A stretch of 64,000 nucleotides of DNA from Acidobacteriota bacterium (GCA_013289835.1 JABCZG010000005.1:62001-126000); one strand, 5' to 3'. Shown: positions 52,331 to 60,969, counted from the first letter of the stretch. The notes: generated from the letters alone by a model not told the origin. A program made the numbers and translations.

Positions 52331-53251
52331 ATGGCGGCGCAGTTAGGCTTTCGTTGCTGTGGTTGTGCCGAGAGTTTCTTCGCGGAAGGTCAACCCGAAC
52401 AGGGACTTGTGGCAGACACTCCTTTCCAGGTCGCCGGCAGCGCAGGCAAAGAAGAAAAGAGAATCACCGCGGCTGAATTGCTGGTGGATTCGGCCAAGAA
52501 TGCCGTGCTCGCGGTGCAGAGCTACGCGGAGCTCTGCGGACGCACGCTCGTAAACATGGTGGTTGGCCCGCATTATCTCCAAGACACATTGGAACAAATG
52601 GATTTCATTGGGGCTGGGTCCATGCCGATTATCCTGCTCGCGGGATTTTTTATCGGCGCGGTCATGGTGTTGCAGACGGGATCGCAATTTATCCGCTTTG
52701 GGCAGACGTCTTTGACGGGAGACGTCGTCGCCATCGCGCTGGTTCGCGAACTGGGCCCGGCATTTACCGGATTGCTCGTGACCGGGCGCTGCGCGACGGG
52801 GATCGCCTCGGAGCTCGGGTCCATGCTGGTGACCGAGCAGGTAGACGCCATGCGCGCGATGGGAACGGACCCTAACCGCAAACTGGTGGTGCCGCGCGTG
52901 CTGGCTTCGTTGCTGATGCTGCCGCTCTTGACGGCGATCATGGATTTTATCGGCTTGCTGGGCGGATGCGTGGCCTCGGTTTTTTCCTTGCGGCTGAGCG
53001 CGATTGAATTTTGGCGGCGCGCGATTGAAGCGCTGGATTTTGCGGACTTGATGCAGGGTTTTACGAAGCCGGTGATCTTCGGCTTCATTCTCGCCACGAT
53101 CGGATGTTACAAAGGACTGACCGTTCGCGGTGGCACGCAGGGCGTAGGACGAGCCACGACACAAGCGGCCGTGCTGGGCTCGGTGCTCATTATCGTAGCC
53201 GATGCCTTCCTTACGAAGCTCGCGCTATTCCTGGCGGACAAAGTCTTCTAG
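52331..53251 (+). CDS. mlaE: Phospholipid ABC transporter permease (MlaE)
   Basis: A 306-residue inner-membrane permease with the conserved Mla/Tgd1 motif. After a loose 60-residue N-terminus, helices include MPIILLAGFFIGAVMVLQTG and AFTGLLVTGRCATGIASELGSMLVTEQVDAMRAMGTDP, the last being the diagnostic MlaE EQ loop. LVVPRVLASLLMLPLLTAIMDFIGLLGG follows. It works with MlaF (ATPase) and MlaD (MCE) to move phospholipids between the two membranes. The start is uncertain; a GTG at 52409 (VADTPFQVAG) is an alternative. The MlaF gene begins 82 nt downstream. Confidence 0.94.
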   Translation: MAAQLGFRCCGCAESFFAEGQPEQGLVADTPFQVAGSAGKEEKRITAAELLVDSAKNAVLAVQSYAELCGRTLVNMVVGPHYLQDTLEQMDFIGAGSMPIILLAGFFIGAVMVLQTGSQFIRFGQTSLTGDVVAIALVRELGPAFTGLLVTGRCATGIASELGSMLVTEQVDAMRAMGTDPNRKLVVPRVLASLLMLPLLTAIMDFIGLLGGCVASVFSLRLSAIEFWRRAIEALDFADLMQGFTKPVIFGFILATIGCYKGLTVRGGTQGVGRATTQAAVLGSVLIIVADAFLTKLALFLADKVF

Positions 53252-53314
53252 CGCAGGCAACGGGCAGGTTCAGCCCCTTCCGATATCCCCTGCGACCTCC
53301 GGCGCAATTACCGC

Positions 53315-53320
53315 TATAAT
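53315..53320 (+). promoter_or_regulatory. Possible -10 box before mlaF
   Basis: A perfect TATAAT lies 13 nt before the mlaF ATG, within the 82-nt gap after mlaE. A weak -35 match (GAC core) is at about 53292. It could drive mlaF-mlaD separately from mlaE, with a leader of only a few nucleotides; most likely it is an internal or secondary promoter. Confidence 0.3.
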
Positions 53321-53332
53321 CGTGCACATCCG

Positions 53333-54169
53333 ATGAGCGGCACGGCCACAGCTCTCTCCGATTCGGGTCCAGCCATCCAGTTTGAGGACGTTCGCCTTGG
53401 TTTCTCGGAAGGAGATGTATTCCGAGGTGTGTCGTTTCAGGTGCAGCCACGCGAAACGATGATTTTGCTGGGTGAAACGGGCACAGGCAAAACGCTGACG
53501 CTAAAGCTTGCTGCTGGGCTGCTGTCGCCCTCCGCCGGCGTTATTCACGTTTTGGGTAAAGAAATTTCGAGCATGCGCGAAGCGGAGTTGCTGGACTTTC
53601 GGCGCAAGATCGGATTCGTGTTCCAGGAGGGCGCGCTGTTCGATTCGATGACGGTAGGGGACAACGTGGCTTACCGGTTGCGCGAAGAACGCGTTCCCGA
53701 AGAGGAAATCGAACCTCAAGTGCGCGAGGTTTTGCGGTTCATCGAGTTGGAGGACACGATCGAGCTTCTGCCGTCGGAATTATCGGGAGGAATGAGACGC
53801 CGCGTTTCGATCGCGCGGGCGCTGATCAGCCAGCCGCAGGTCGTGCTGTACGATTCACCCACCGCGGGACTCGATCCGGTAACCTCGCAGACGATTATTA
53901 CGCTCATTCTGCGGCTGCGCGATGTTTATGGCGTGACGGCGCTGCTGGCGACGCAGCGTTTACAGGATGGTTTTGCGCTGGCGAATTTTCATTACGATCC
54001 ACAGACTAAGCGCGTTATTCGCAACGCCCGGAATGGAAACGCCGCGGCCGCCGCGAAGGCGGGACAAACGCGCTTTCTGGTCTACCGCGACGGCGGCGTT
54101 TATTTCGAAGGCGGACCGGAAGAGCTTGAAAACTCCAAAGATCCATATTTGCAACGATTTCTCGTGTGA
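53333..54169 (+). CDS. mlaF: Phospholipid ABC transporter ATP-binding protein (MlaF)
   Basis: A 278-residue ATPase partner of MlaE. Walker A is GETGTGKTLTLKL, the signature LSGGMRRRVSIARAL, and Walker B VVLYDSPTAGLDPVT. The residue directly after the Walker B Asp, the catalytic Glu in most ABC ATPases, is Ser175 here. A short C-terminal extension (ANFHYDPQTKRVIRN, then TRFLVYRDGGVYFEGGPEEL) is like that of other Mla ATPases. It is 44 nt ahead of mlaD in the same strand. The Mla system keeps outer-leaflet asymmetry. Confidence 0.94.
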   Translation: MSGTATALSDSGPAIQFEDVRLGFSEGDVFRGVSFQVQPRETMILLGETGTGKTLTLKLAAGLLSPSAGVIHVLGKEISSMREAELLDFRRKIGFVFQEGALFDSMTVGDNVAYRLREERVPEEEIEPQVREVLRFIELEDTIELLPSELSGGMRRRVSIARALISQPQVVLYDSPTAGLDPVTSQTIITLILRLRDVYGVTALLATQRLQDGFALANFHYDPQTKRVIRNARNGNAAAAAKAGQTRFLVYRDGGVYFEGGPEELENSKDPYLQRFLV

Positions 54170-54213
54170 TTCTGCAATAGTGTGTTTCACTGAATTGAGG
54201 GAGGGAAGCAGAA

Positions 54214-55299
54214 ATGGCACAGCGCAAACAACTTAGCTGGACCGAGTTGCGTGTGGGAGTTTTCGTGTTGGTCGGATTATTCGTACTGGGCGCGGGGATT
54301 TTTTACGTGACGGCCCCGGGGATTCTGGGGCCGAAGTACGAATTGAAGACGTTCTTGCCGGAAGTCTCGGGACTTACAGATGGGGCACCCGTGCGGCTTG
54401 ACGGCGTGGAAGTCGGAAACGTGGAAGCGATCCGGCTGGTGCCACGGACTCCGGGAAAGGCCCTGGACAAGAATAGGAACATTGAAGTGGTGATGCGCGT
54501 GGACCGGCGGAATCAAAACGATATTCTGACCGATTCCACGGCCAGCCTGGTGACGGAAGGGCTGCTCGGCAACCGCTACGTGAACATTACTCGCGGGTTC
54601 ACAGGAACGCCTTTGAAACAAGACGGCGAGGTTCCCGGAAGCGAGGAAAAGGCGATGAAAGAGGTGGTCGAGCGGAGCGCGGAACTGCTCGGGAATCTTC
54701 AGGCGCTCTCGGACAACGTGCAGGAACTCATTTCCGGCGTGAAGCAGGGACAGGGCTCGCTCGGAAAATTGCTCACCGACGACAAGGCGTACAACCACCT
54801 GAACGAGCTTCTGGCAAGGGGGGATGCGATGCTGGCCGACGTCCAGGCGGGGAAGGGAACGCTTGGAAAGATTGTCACGTCGGATGAGATGTACACCAAA
54901 GTGGACAAGGGCTTGGACAACGTGAACGTGATTTTGGCGGACGTGCGCGCGCAAAAGGGAACGATCGGGAAGTTGATGTATGACCCGACGCTTTACGACC
55001 AGGCAAAAGAGGCGATTTCGAATGGGAATGTGGTCATCAGCGACGTGCGTGCGGGAAAGGGTACGCTGGGCAAACTCGCGACGGACGACACGCTGTACAA
55101 CAAATTGCGTGACACCAGTACCAATCTGTCCACGGCGACGGCGAAATTGAACGACAACAACAACACCGCGGGCAAACTTTTCTCCGATCCGAAGTTGTAC
55201 GACAACCTGACTGGCATGACCGGGGATATGCGGCTGCTGATCAGCGACTTCCGGAAAAACCCGAAGAAGTTTTTGCATATCAAGATCACGCTTTTCTAA
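54214..55299 (+). CDS. mlaD: MlaD-like MCE-domain protein with a repetitive C-terminal helix
   Basis: A 361-residue protein anchored in the inner membrane by an N-terminal helix (VFVLVGLFVLGAGIFYVTAP, residues 16-35). An MCE domain follows (residues 40-130, LPEVSGLTDGAPVRLDGVEVGNVEAIRL). From residue 181 to 350 lie five repeats beginning GSLGK, GTLGK, GTIGK, GTLGK and NTAGK, each starting exactly 34 residues after the last and each with a (D/S)-(D/E/P)-x2-Y step. This long tail resembles the helical needle of extended MCE proteins. It completes the mlaEFD lipid transport set. Confidence 0.93.
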   Translation: MAQRKQLSWTELRVGVFVLVGLFVLGAGIFYVTAPGILGPKYELKTFLPEVSGLTDGAPVRLDGVEVGNVEAIRLVPRTPGKALDKNRNIEVVMRVDRRNQNDILTDSTASLVTEGLLGNRYVNITRGFTGTPLKQDGEVPGSEEKAMKEVVERSAELLGNLQALSDNVQELISGVKQGQGSLGKLLTDDKAYNHLNELLARGDAMLADVQAGKGTLGKIVTSDEMYTKVDKGLDNVNVILADVRAQKGTIGKLMYDPTLYDQAKEAISNGNVVISDVRAGKGTLGKLATDDTLYNKLRDTSTNLSTATAKLNDNNNTAGKLFSDPKLYDNLTGMTGDMRLLISDFRKNPKKFLHIKITLF

Positions 55300-55404
55300 G
55301 CCGGCGTCGGCGGCTTGGTGAGAACGGGCTTCGTGTGCTGTAATGCCACTGTAACAAAGCAGGATTAGTGTCGTAGTTCGAACAGCTTATCTCGACGAGT
55401 GCTA

Positions 55405-56166
55405 ATGGAAATTCAAGACACTGCAGTAAAAGCGCCGCGCGCGGAGCCGGCGAAGTCCACCCTTCCGCAACCTGGGCGGCCGGTTCCTAGCCGGGCGTAC
55501 CCGGGCGCTTTGATTGTGGTGGAAGGTACGGATGGTTCCGGCAAGAGCACGCAGTTGTATTTGCTCAAGCGTTGGCTGGAGATTGGCGGGTACCGGCTCC
55601 ATTTCACGGAATGGAATTCTTCGCCGCTGGTGAAATCCGCGACGCGCCGCGGCAAGCAGCGGCGGCTGCTGACCCCGACAACTTTTTCGCTTTTGCACGC
55701 GGCGGACTTCGCGGATCGCTGTGAGCGGCAGATTATGCCGCTGTTGCAAGGCGATTATCTGGTGTTGGCGGACCGTTACATTTACACGGCGTTCGCCCGC
55801 GACGCTGCCCGTGGCTGCCCGGCGCGCTGGCTGCGAAATTTGTACCGCTTCGCGCCAATCCCAGACATCACGTTTTATTTCCGCGCGCCGCTGGACGTCG
55901 CCGTGCACCGCATCCTGAGCGGGCGCCCAAAATTGAAATACTACGAAGCCGGAATGGACTTGGGGATGTCGTACGACCGTTCGGAAAGTTTCCGTCTTTT
56001 CCAGGCGCGCATTCTGGAGGAGTACGACAAGATGGTGGACTCGGACAGCTTTGTGGTGCTGGACGGCACGCTCCCCGTGAACAAATTGCAGAAACAGATG
56101 CGCGACATCGTGGCCTCGAAAATTGACCTGAAGCGCTTTGCGCCACGCGCGCCGGAAGCCGAGTGA
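55405..56166 (+). CDS. Thymidylate-kinase-like P-loop kinase, intact Walker A
   Basis: A 253-residue protein. Residues 1-34 are a disordered Pro/Ala-rich extension. The Walker A is GTDGSGKST (41-49), followed by TMK-type DRYIYTAFARDAARG and a signature YYEAGMDLGMSYD that stands where the lid lies. Thymidylate kinase moves phosphate from ATP to dTMP, but this lacks the usual REPGGT and has TEWNSSPLVKSATRRG in that region, so the acceptor may not be dTMP. The ATG at 55405 was chosen. It is followed at once by a paralogue, then Ppx/GppA. Confidence 0.8.
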   Translation: MEIQDTAVKAPRAEPAKSTLPQPGRPVPSRAYPGALIVVEGTDGSGKSTQLYLLKRWLEIGGYRLHFTEWNSSPLVKSATRRGKQRRLLTPTTFSLLHAADFADRCERQIMPLLQGDYLVLADRYIYTAFARDAARGCPARWLRNLYRFAPIPDITFYFRAPLDVAVHRILSGRPKLKYYEAGMDLGMSYDRSESFRLFQARILEEYDKMVDSDSFVVLDGTLPVNKLQKQMRDIVASKIDLKRFAPRAPEAE

Positions 56167-56168
56167 AC

Positions 56169-57020
56169 ATGCCCGATCAGGACAAAGACAAAACCGCAGT
56201 GGTGCCGTCGCCAACGGCGACCGAGATTCCAGCGGCAACGCCTCCGGCACAGCAGGCTAAACCGGTTGCGGTAACGGAAGAGGCCTCCAGTCAGTATTTT
56301 TTTGGCGAGCCGCTCGTCGGGTTTGACCCCAGCGAAATTACCGGCAGCCTGGTCGTCATCGAGGGCATGGACGGCTCCGGTCGCTCGACGCAGATTGCTT
56401 TGCTCCAGGAATGGCTGGAGTCGGAAGGGTTCGCGGTGCAGACCAGCGGACTGCGGCGTTCGAACCTGGTCGGGCGCGACATTGACGAACTTCTCGCCAA
56501 GAACGCCGTCACGCGCCTGACGTTGGCATTGATGTATGCGACAGACTTCTTCGACCAGGTGGAGCACCGTATCCTGCCGGCCTTGCGTTCCGGCACGGTA
56601 GTGCTGGCGGACCGTTTTATTTTCACGCTGATCGCTCGCGGCGTAGTCCGCGGAATCAACCGCGATTATATGAGCGGACTCTACGCTATGGCGCTGCGCC
56701 CGCACCTGACGTTCTGGCTAAACGTCCGGCCGGAGACGGCCTTCGGCCGCGAATTCAAGAAAGCACAGGCCATCAGCTACTGGGAGGCGGGGCGGGACAT
56801 GTCCCTCTCGCACGATCTCTACTGGTCTTTCATCCGCTATCAGACAATGATCAAGCGCGAGTTCGAAGTCATGGCGAAAAAAAATAGCTTTATCGAGCTG
56901 GACGGCGAAGCCAGCGTGTCCGCGGTGAACAAACAGCTCCGCCAGCGCATCGGCGAACAATTGGGAATTCGCGCCACTAAGTACACGCCCTCCGCGGCGC
57001 TTGCGCATCTCTGGCGGTAA
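56169..57020 (+). CDS. Thymidylate-kinase-like paralogue with Walker A Lys to Arg
   Basis: A 283-residue paralogue of the preceding gene. About 58 residues of disordered N-terminus are followed by LVVIEGMDGSGRSTQ, in which the invariant Walker A Lys is Arg71. The rest keeps the family layout: LADRFIFTLIARGVVRG (DR motif), FWLNVRPETAF, YWEAGRDMSLSHD and FIELDG. Catalysis would be impaired or altered, so a regulatory subunit or a heterodimer partner with the intact copy is possible. The GTG at 56163 overlaps the first gene stop; the ATG at 56169 is equally likely. Ppx/GppA follows 8 nt downstream. Confidence 0.78.
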   Translation: MPDQDKDKTAVVPSPTATEIPAATPPAQQAKPVAVTEEASSQYFFGEPLVGFDPSEITGSLVVIEGMDGSGRSTQIALLQEWLESEGFAVQTSGLRRSNLVGRDIDELLAKNAVTRLTLALMYATDFFDQVEHRILPALRSGTVVLADRFIFTLIARGVVRGINRDYMSGLYAMALRPHLTFWLNVRPETAFGREFKKAQAISYWEAGRDMSLSHDLYWSFIRYQTMIKREFEVMAKKNSFIELDGEASVSAVNKQLRQRIGEQLGIRATKYTPSAALAHLWR

Positions 57021-57028
57021 ATTCTGAA

Positions 57029-58573
57029 ATGTCCGAGCCGGTTCATATCGCCGCCATTGATGCCGGCTCCAACGCCCTCCGCCTGTCCGTGGCGCGCGCG
57101 TATTCCGCGCTGGACATCGAGCCGGTCCATTCCGAGCGCTATTCCTTGCGGCTGGGGGAGAGCGTCTTCCTGCGCCATCGCTTCACGGAAGAAATTATCA
57201 AGAAGGCCGCCAAGGCGTTCCAGCATTTTCACGAAGTCATGGATGAATTTGGAGTTACGCGTTACCGCGCGGTGGCGACAAGCGCCACACGAGAAGCGCA
57301 CAACCGCGATACCTTTGTTCGTACCGTGAAGCAGAAAGCGGGGATCGTGCTGGAAGTGATCAACGCGACGGAAGAGTCGCGCCTTGGGCGAGAAGCCGTT
57401 CTCGCCGCATTGGGGCCCGAGACGCCGTTGCGTTGCATCGTCGATCTCGGCGGAGGCAGCCTGGAGCTCAGCATTTTGCGAGACCACACCGTGGAGCAAG
57501 GTGTGCAGTTGCCGGTGGGAACCGTGCGGTTGATGACCACGCTGAACATTCCCGGCGTGATCCGGCCGATGCAGGCGGAACAAGTGCGACGGTACGTTCG
57601 CGCACTGCTCGATTCGAAACTGGTGCCGCGGCCAAATCTGGGCGAAAGCATCGCGGTGGCCCTTGGCGGAAACGCGGAAACGCTGGCCAACGTCGCACCG
57701 GGCCCGCGCCAGCATGGCTTGCAGACTTTGGAGATTTCGCTTTTGCGCGCGCGGCTGCCGGAAATTCTCAAGCGCAGCGTGCGCGAACGCATGAAAGCGT
57801 ACGCCGTCCGCCGCGACCGCGCGGACGTGATGGGCATTGCGGCGATCACCTTCATTACTTTGGGCCGTTATCTCAACCTGCGCAGCTTTGCGATTCCCGG
57901 CGTGGGCATCCGCGAAGGGATTTTGCAGGAGATTGCGCGCGAAGCCTTCTCGCGCAAGGAGCCGCACCGCTACAACGCTTCGTCGCGGCAGATGATTGTC
58001 GGCACGCGCAGTTTTGCGCGGCGCATGGAATACGACCAGCCGCACGCGGAGCATGTGCGCGAACTGAGCATCCTTCTATTTGACCAGCTGCAGCCCGTGC
58101 ATCATCTGCCCGCGCAGTCGCGCGTTTTGCTGGAGGCGGGCGCGCTGTTGCACGACACCGGGCACATGATCAGCCATCGCGGCCATCACAAACATGGCGA
58201 GTATCTTGCGCTGAACGGCGACATCCAGGGGCTGGAAGGCCGTGACCGCGCCATCGTGGCGGCCATTGTTCGCTATCACAATCGCAAGTCGGTGCCGGCA
58301 GGGCATCACGCCGCATACTCTTCGCTCAACAGTGCCGACCAGCGTATCGTCCGAAGGCTCGCGGCCATTCTGCGGATTGCGGAGGCGCTTGACCATTCGC
58401 ACCGTCAGCGGGTGCTGAAACTGCGCGCGTCTTTCCAGCGCGGCGCGGTTGGCTTGCAGGTGCACGCGCGCGGCGATGTCGCGGAAGATCTGCGGGATGC
58501 GAGCCGGAGCGCGGAACTCTTTGAAAACGAATTTCACGTGCGGCTATACTTCCGGCAGGCTGCAGCCAGTTAA
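57029..58573 (+). CDS. ppx: Ppx/GppA-family exopolyphosphatase / pppGpp phosphohydrolase with HD domain
   Basis: A 514-residue ASKHA-fold enzyme. Domain I starts HIAAIDAGSNALRLSVA and has VATSATREAHN and VIDLGGGSLELS (here IVDLGGGSLELSIL). The C-terminal part carries an HD-type domain with LEAGALLHDTGHMISHRGHHKHG (His375, Asp376) and VRYHNRKSVPAGHHAAYSSLN. This is the long form; it hydrolyses polyphosphate from the end and may also degrade pppGpp. The sequence cannot tell these apart. It lies behind the two kinase-like genes and 100 nt before sixA, and the three or four probably form one operon. Confidence 0.92.
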   Translation: MSEPVHIAAIDAGSNALRLSVARAYSALDIEPVHSERYSLRLGESVFLRHRFTEEIIKKAAKAFQHFHEVMDEFGVTRYRAVATSATREAHNRDTFVRTVKQKAGIVLEVINATEESRLGREAVLAALGPETPLRCIVDLGGGSLELSILRDHTVEQGVQLPVGTVRLMTTLNIPGVIRPMQAEQVRRYVRALLDSKLVPRPNLGESIAVALGGNAETLANVAPGPRQHGLQTLEISLLRARLPEILKRSVRERMKAYAVRRDRADVMGIAAITFITLGRYLNLRSFAIPGVGIREGILQEIAREAFSRKEPHRYNASSRQMIVGTRSFARRMEYDQPHAEHVRELSILLFDQLQPVHHLPAQSRVLLEAGALLHDTGHMISHRGHHKHGEYLALNGDIQGLEGRDRAIVAAIVRYHNRKSVPAGHHAAYSSLNSADQRIVRRLAAILRIAEALDHSHRQRVLKLRASFQRGAVGLQVHARGDVAEDLRDASRSAELFENEFHVRLYFRQAAAS

Positions 58574-58673
58574 CGGTTCACAGTTGCGAGTTAACCGTCA
58601 GAGAAGAAGGATGAAGAAACCTCGTTTGGATGCGGTTGAGGCGCATATTCAAAGGTTCAGTTGAGAGGGAATC

Positions 58674-59174
58674 ATGCAGCTTTACATTGTCCGGCACGGC
58701 ATTGCCATTGACCGCGAAGACCCCAAGTGCCCGCCCGATCCGCAGCGCTATCTGACCGAAGAAGGAGTGAAGAAGACCGAGCAAGTCGCGAAAGGCGTCG
58801 CGTCATTGGGTATTACGGCGGATCTATTTTTGACTAGTCCTTATATCCGCGCGGCGCAAACCGCGGAGATTTTCGCGGCAGCCCTCGAGTACGCGAAACA
58901 GAAGATTCGGCGCACCGATTTGCTGCTGCCGGGTGCGGAGCCTTCGCTTCTATTCCGCGAACTTGCCAAAGACCGGCAAGCTTCTTGCGTGTTTCTGTTT
59001 GGCCACGCCCCTCAACTGGACGACATCGTCGCGACCGCGCTGGGCTCCAAGCGGCACCTCACATCGCTCAAAAAAGCAGGCGTCGCCTTGATCGAGCTGA
59101 AGCGCATCTCTCCACCGATTGGCATGCTGGCGTGGCTCGCGACGCCGAAGCTGCTGCGCCGCGCCGGGAAATAA
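58674..59174 (+). CDS. sixA: SixA-like histidine phosphatase
   Basis: A 166-residue histidine-phosphatase superfamily protein. The catalytic signature is LYIVRHGIAIDRE (RHG), TSPYIRAAQTAEIF follows, and FLFGHAPQLDDIV supplies the second His. Such proteins remove phosphate from phosphohistidine on HPt domains or from small phosphoesters. The first His and both Arg residues are present. An AGAGGGAATC ribosome site precedes the ATG. It is convergent with the CHAD gene, with only 51 nt between, and follows ppx. Confidence 0.9.
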   Translation: MQLYIVRHGIAIDREDPKCPPDPQRYLTEEGVKKTEQVAKGVASLGITADLFLTSPYIRAAQTAEIFAAALEYAKQKIRRTDLLLPGAEPSLLFRELAKDRQASCVFLFGHAPQLDDIVATALGSKRHLTSLKKAGVALIELKRISPPIGMLAWLATPKLLRRAGK

Positions 59175-59225
59175 GCTGCTCCAAGCTGTTTTAGAAATAA
59201 CTGAGAGTTTCGGAGGGCCCTTGCT

Positions 59226-60746
59226 TTAGTCGGAGGCAACCGAGAATTCGGGGATTTGTCTTTCCGGCAGGGGCACCACTTTTTCCTGCTTCACGGCCGG
59301 CTTCACGATCAGAGTGGTGTGCAGAAATTCCTCCAGCAGATGTTTGCCCGCCGCGAGGCGCGCGGCCGTAACCACATCGTCGGCCAGACCCGGAACGCGA
59401 AGCACGATGGCGTCCGCGGACTTTTCCGCGCGAAAACCGGCGCCGCTCTCCACTCCGCATTTGCGCAGTGCGCGCGCAAACCGCAATATTCCGGCAAGGG
59501 CACGGACGTTTTCTTGCTGCTCGGTGGAAAGCCGGGAAAACGGGCCGCTTTTTCCTTTGGGCTCCGCGCCGCGATGGAAACGGACCGCAAAGGCGAGCTG
59601 TTCCCACTCTTCCTGTGACCAGCCCGGAGGAATTGGCAAGTCCAGCAAAAATTTGCGCGCAGCTTTCTGCGGTGATCCATCCGCGGCGTTCGCGCCCACG
59701 CCGTGCAATCGAGCCGCGCCCATCAAGACGCGCCGCAGAGATCCGCCGGAGAGCGAAGATGCGGAATCCGCGCGGCGCAGAGCGTCGAAAGTCGCCAACG
59801 CGATTCGAGAAACTTGAGATGTGCGATAGGGGCGAGGATCAACCGCGCGGGCCGTCGCGCGCAACCGCGCCATGGCGGCTTCTTCGACACGGCCATTTGT
59901 CGGCAGGCCCGCCCGCCATTCGTACCACAGACTCGTCTTTCCAAGCGTGAGCTGGCGGTAGGTTTCCATCCGCTGATGACGCTCGTTCGCCATCGCGTCT
60001 TCCCAGGCCTTGCGTGATTCTTCGCTTTCCACCGAGTCCGATTTTCTGACCAGCGCGGTTAAAACATCGAGGTCATGAATCTCGCCGAGGAGATCCTGGA
60101 GCCGCTTCAGATTGTCGGTCCACGCCACGTACTTCTCCGGAAGCAGGTTCTCGACGGTATAGCGGAAGCGTTTCAATCCGATTCGCAACGCATGCCAGGG
60201 ATTGGATTTTTCTGTGCGCAACGCCTTGGCGTGGAGTTCCTTGGCGCTTTCGAATCGTTCGAGCGCCAGGCACTCCGCCGCAAGGCTCCCCGCGGGAACA
60301 AGGCGGGAACGCTGGCGCAGGTTACGCTCGAGACGCTTCCAGGATTTTTGATCAAATTTGCCTGCAGCGCGGAGCGCGCTTTCTTGCAACCCGGGCTCGC
60401 TCGACTCAAACCGCGATTGCAATTGCATCCGCACCGGATCCGTTTCGGGCGCCAGTTTTTTCACCCATTCATCCATCACCTGCGCGTCGCGGAGCGCGCC
60501 GAGGCCGCGAAAAAGTTTGCGCGCCACCTTGCGCATCTCCGGCCAGGCGGGATCCGGGTCCACTTCCTCCATCACGGCAGCGACCGAGCGGCAGCGCCGG
60601 ATAGCCACACGAAGATCGTGAACGGCGTCGGGGTCGGGCGAGGAGCGGACGTGCTCCAGTTCTTTGACGACGCGGTCCATCCAGAACAAAAGACCCCGCT
60701 GCTCCGGATGAATCCCGGAGGACAGGGCTGTGACAGTTGCCATCAA
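59226..60746 (-). CDS. CHAD-domain protein fused to a degenerate Ppx-type HD domain
   Basis: A 506-residue protein. Residues 15-290 form the CHAD helical bundle with the typical His, Arg and Lys pattern (VHDLRVAIRRCRS, then ALRIGLKRFRYTVEN, and LQDLLGEIHDLDVL). CHAD proteins are shown to bind polyphosphate. From about residue 320 the sequence aligns with the HD domain of the facing Ppx/GppA: RVLMGAARLHGVGAN in place of ALLHDTGHM (His348 kept, Asp to Gly349) and AVRFHRGAEPKGKSGPFSRLSTEQQENVRALAGILRFARAL. The catalytic Asp is lost, so this half probably binds only. The ATG at 60743 is an alternative. Confidence 0.85.
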   Translation of the reverse strand: MMATVTALSSGIHPEQRGLLFWMDRVVKELEHVRSSPDPDAVHDLRVAIRRCRSVAAVMEEVDPDPAWPEMRKVARKLFRGLGALRDAQVMDEWVKKLAPETDPVRMQLQSRFESSEPGLQESALRAAGKFDQKSWKRLERNLRQRSRLVPAGSLAAECLALERFESAKELHAKALRTEKSNPWHALRIGLKRFRYTVENLLPEKYVAWTDNLKRLQDLLGEIHDLDVLTALVRKSDSVESEESRKAWEDAMANERHQRMETYRQLTLGKTSLWYEWRAGLPTNGRVEEAAMARLRATARAVDPRPYRTSQVSRIALATFDALRRADSASSLSGGSLRRVLMGAARLHGVGANAADGSPQKAARKFLLDLPIPPGWSQEEWEQLAFAVRFHRGAEPKGKSGPFSRLSTEQQENVRALAGILRFARALRKCGVESGAGFRAEKSADAIVLRVPGLADDVVTAARLAAGKHLLEEFLHTTLIVKPAVKQEKVVPLPERQIPEFSVASD

Positions 60747-60969
60747 AAAGCCTCGAAAACCGCCCGGTCGTCTCGTGAAACGGAGACCCCTGCCGAACGG
60801 GGAACTATAGCGTAGTCCCTGGGAGCGAGTCCGTCTAGTTGGCCTGTGGAAAACTCAGCGAGGAGGAAAGGCCTTCAAGTCGACCACCGATTTCTTTTTA
60901 GCGCAAGAAGTTGGTCAGCGAAGCGACGGAAAATGGCGCAAGAATACTCTGAGAAGGCAGGTGTGTGGC

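Noticed and set aside
54277..55278. 333-codon minus-strand frame over mlaD
   Set aside because: It only mirrors the repeated codons of mlaD and contains no independent domain.
55402..56250. 282-codon minus-strand frame over the first kinase-like gene
   Set aside because: Arg/Gln/His-rich antisense translation; the plus-strand frame has a perfect P-loop and family pattern.
58573..58598. Inverted repeat ACGGTT/AACCGT after ppx as a terminator
   Set aside because: The arms are only six bases with a 14-nt loop and no T-run; it lies between genes that probably share a transcript.
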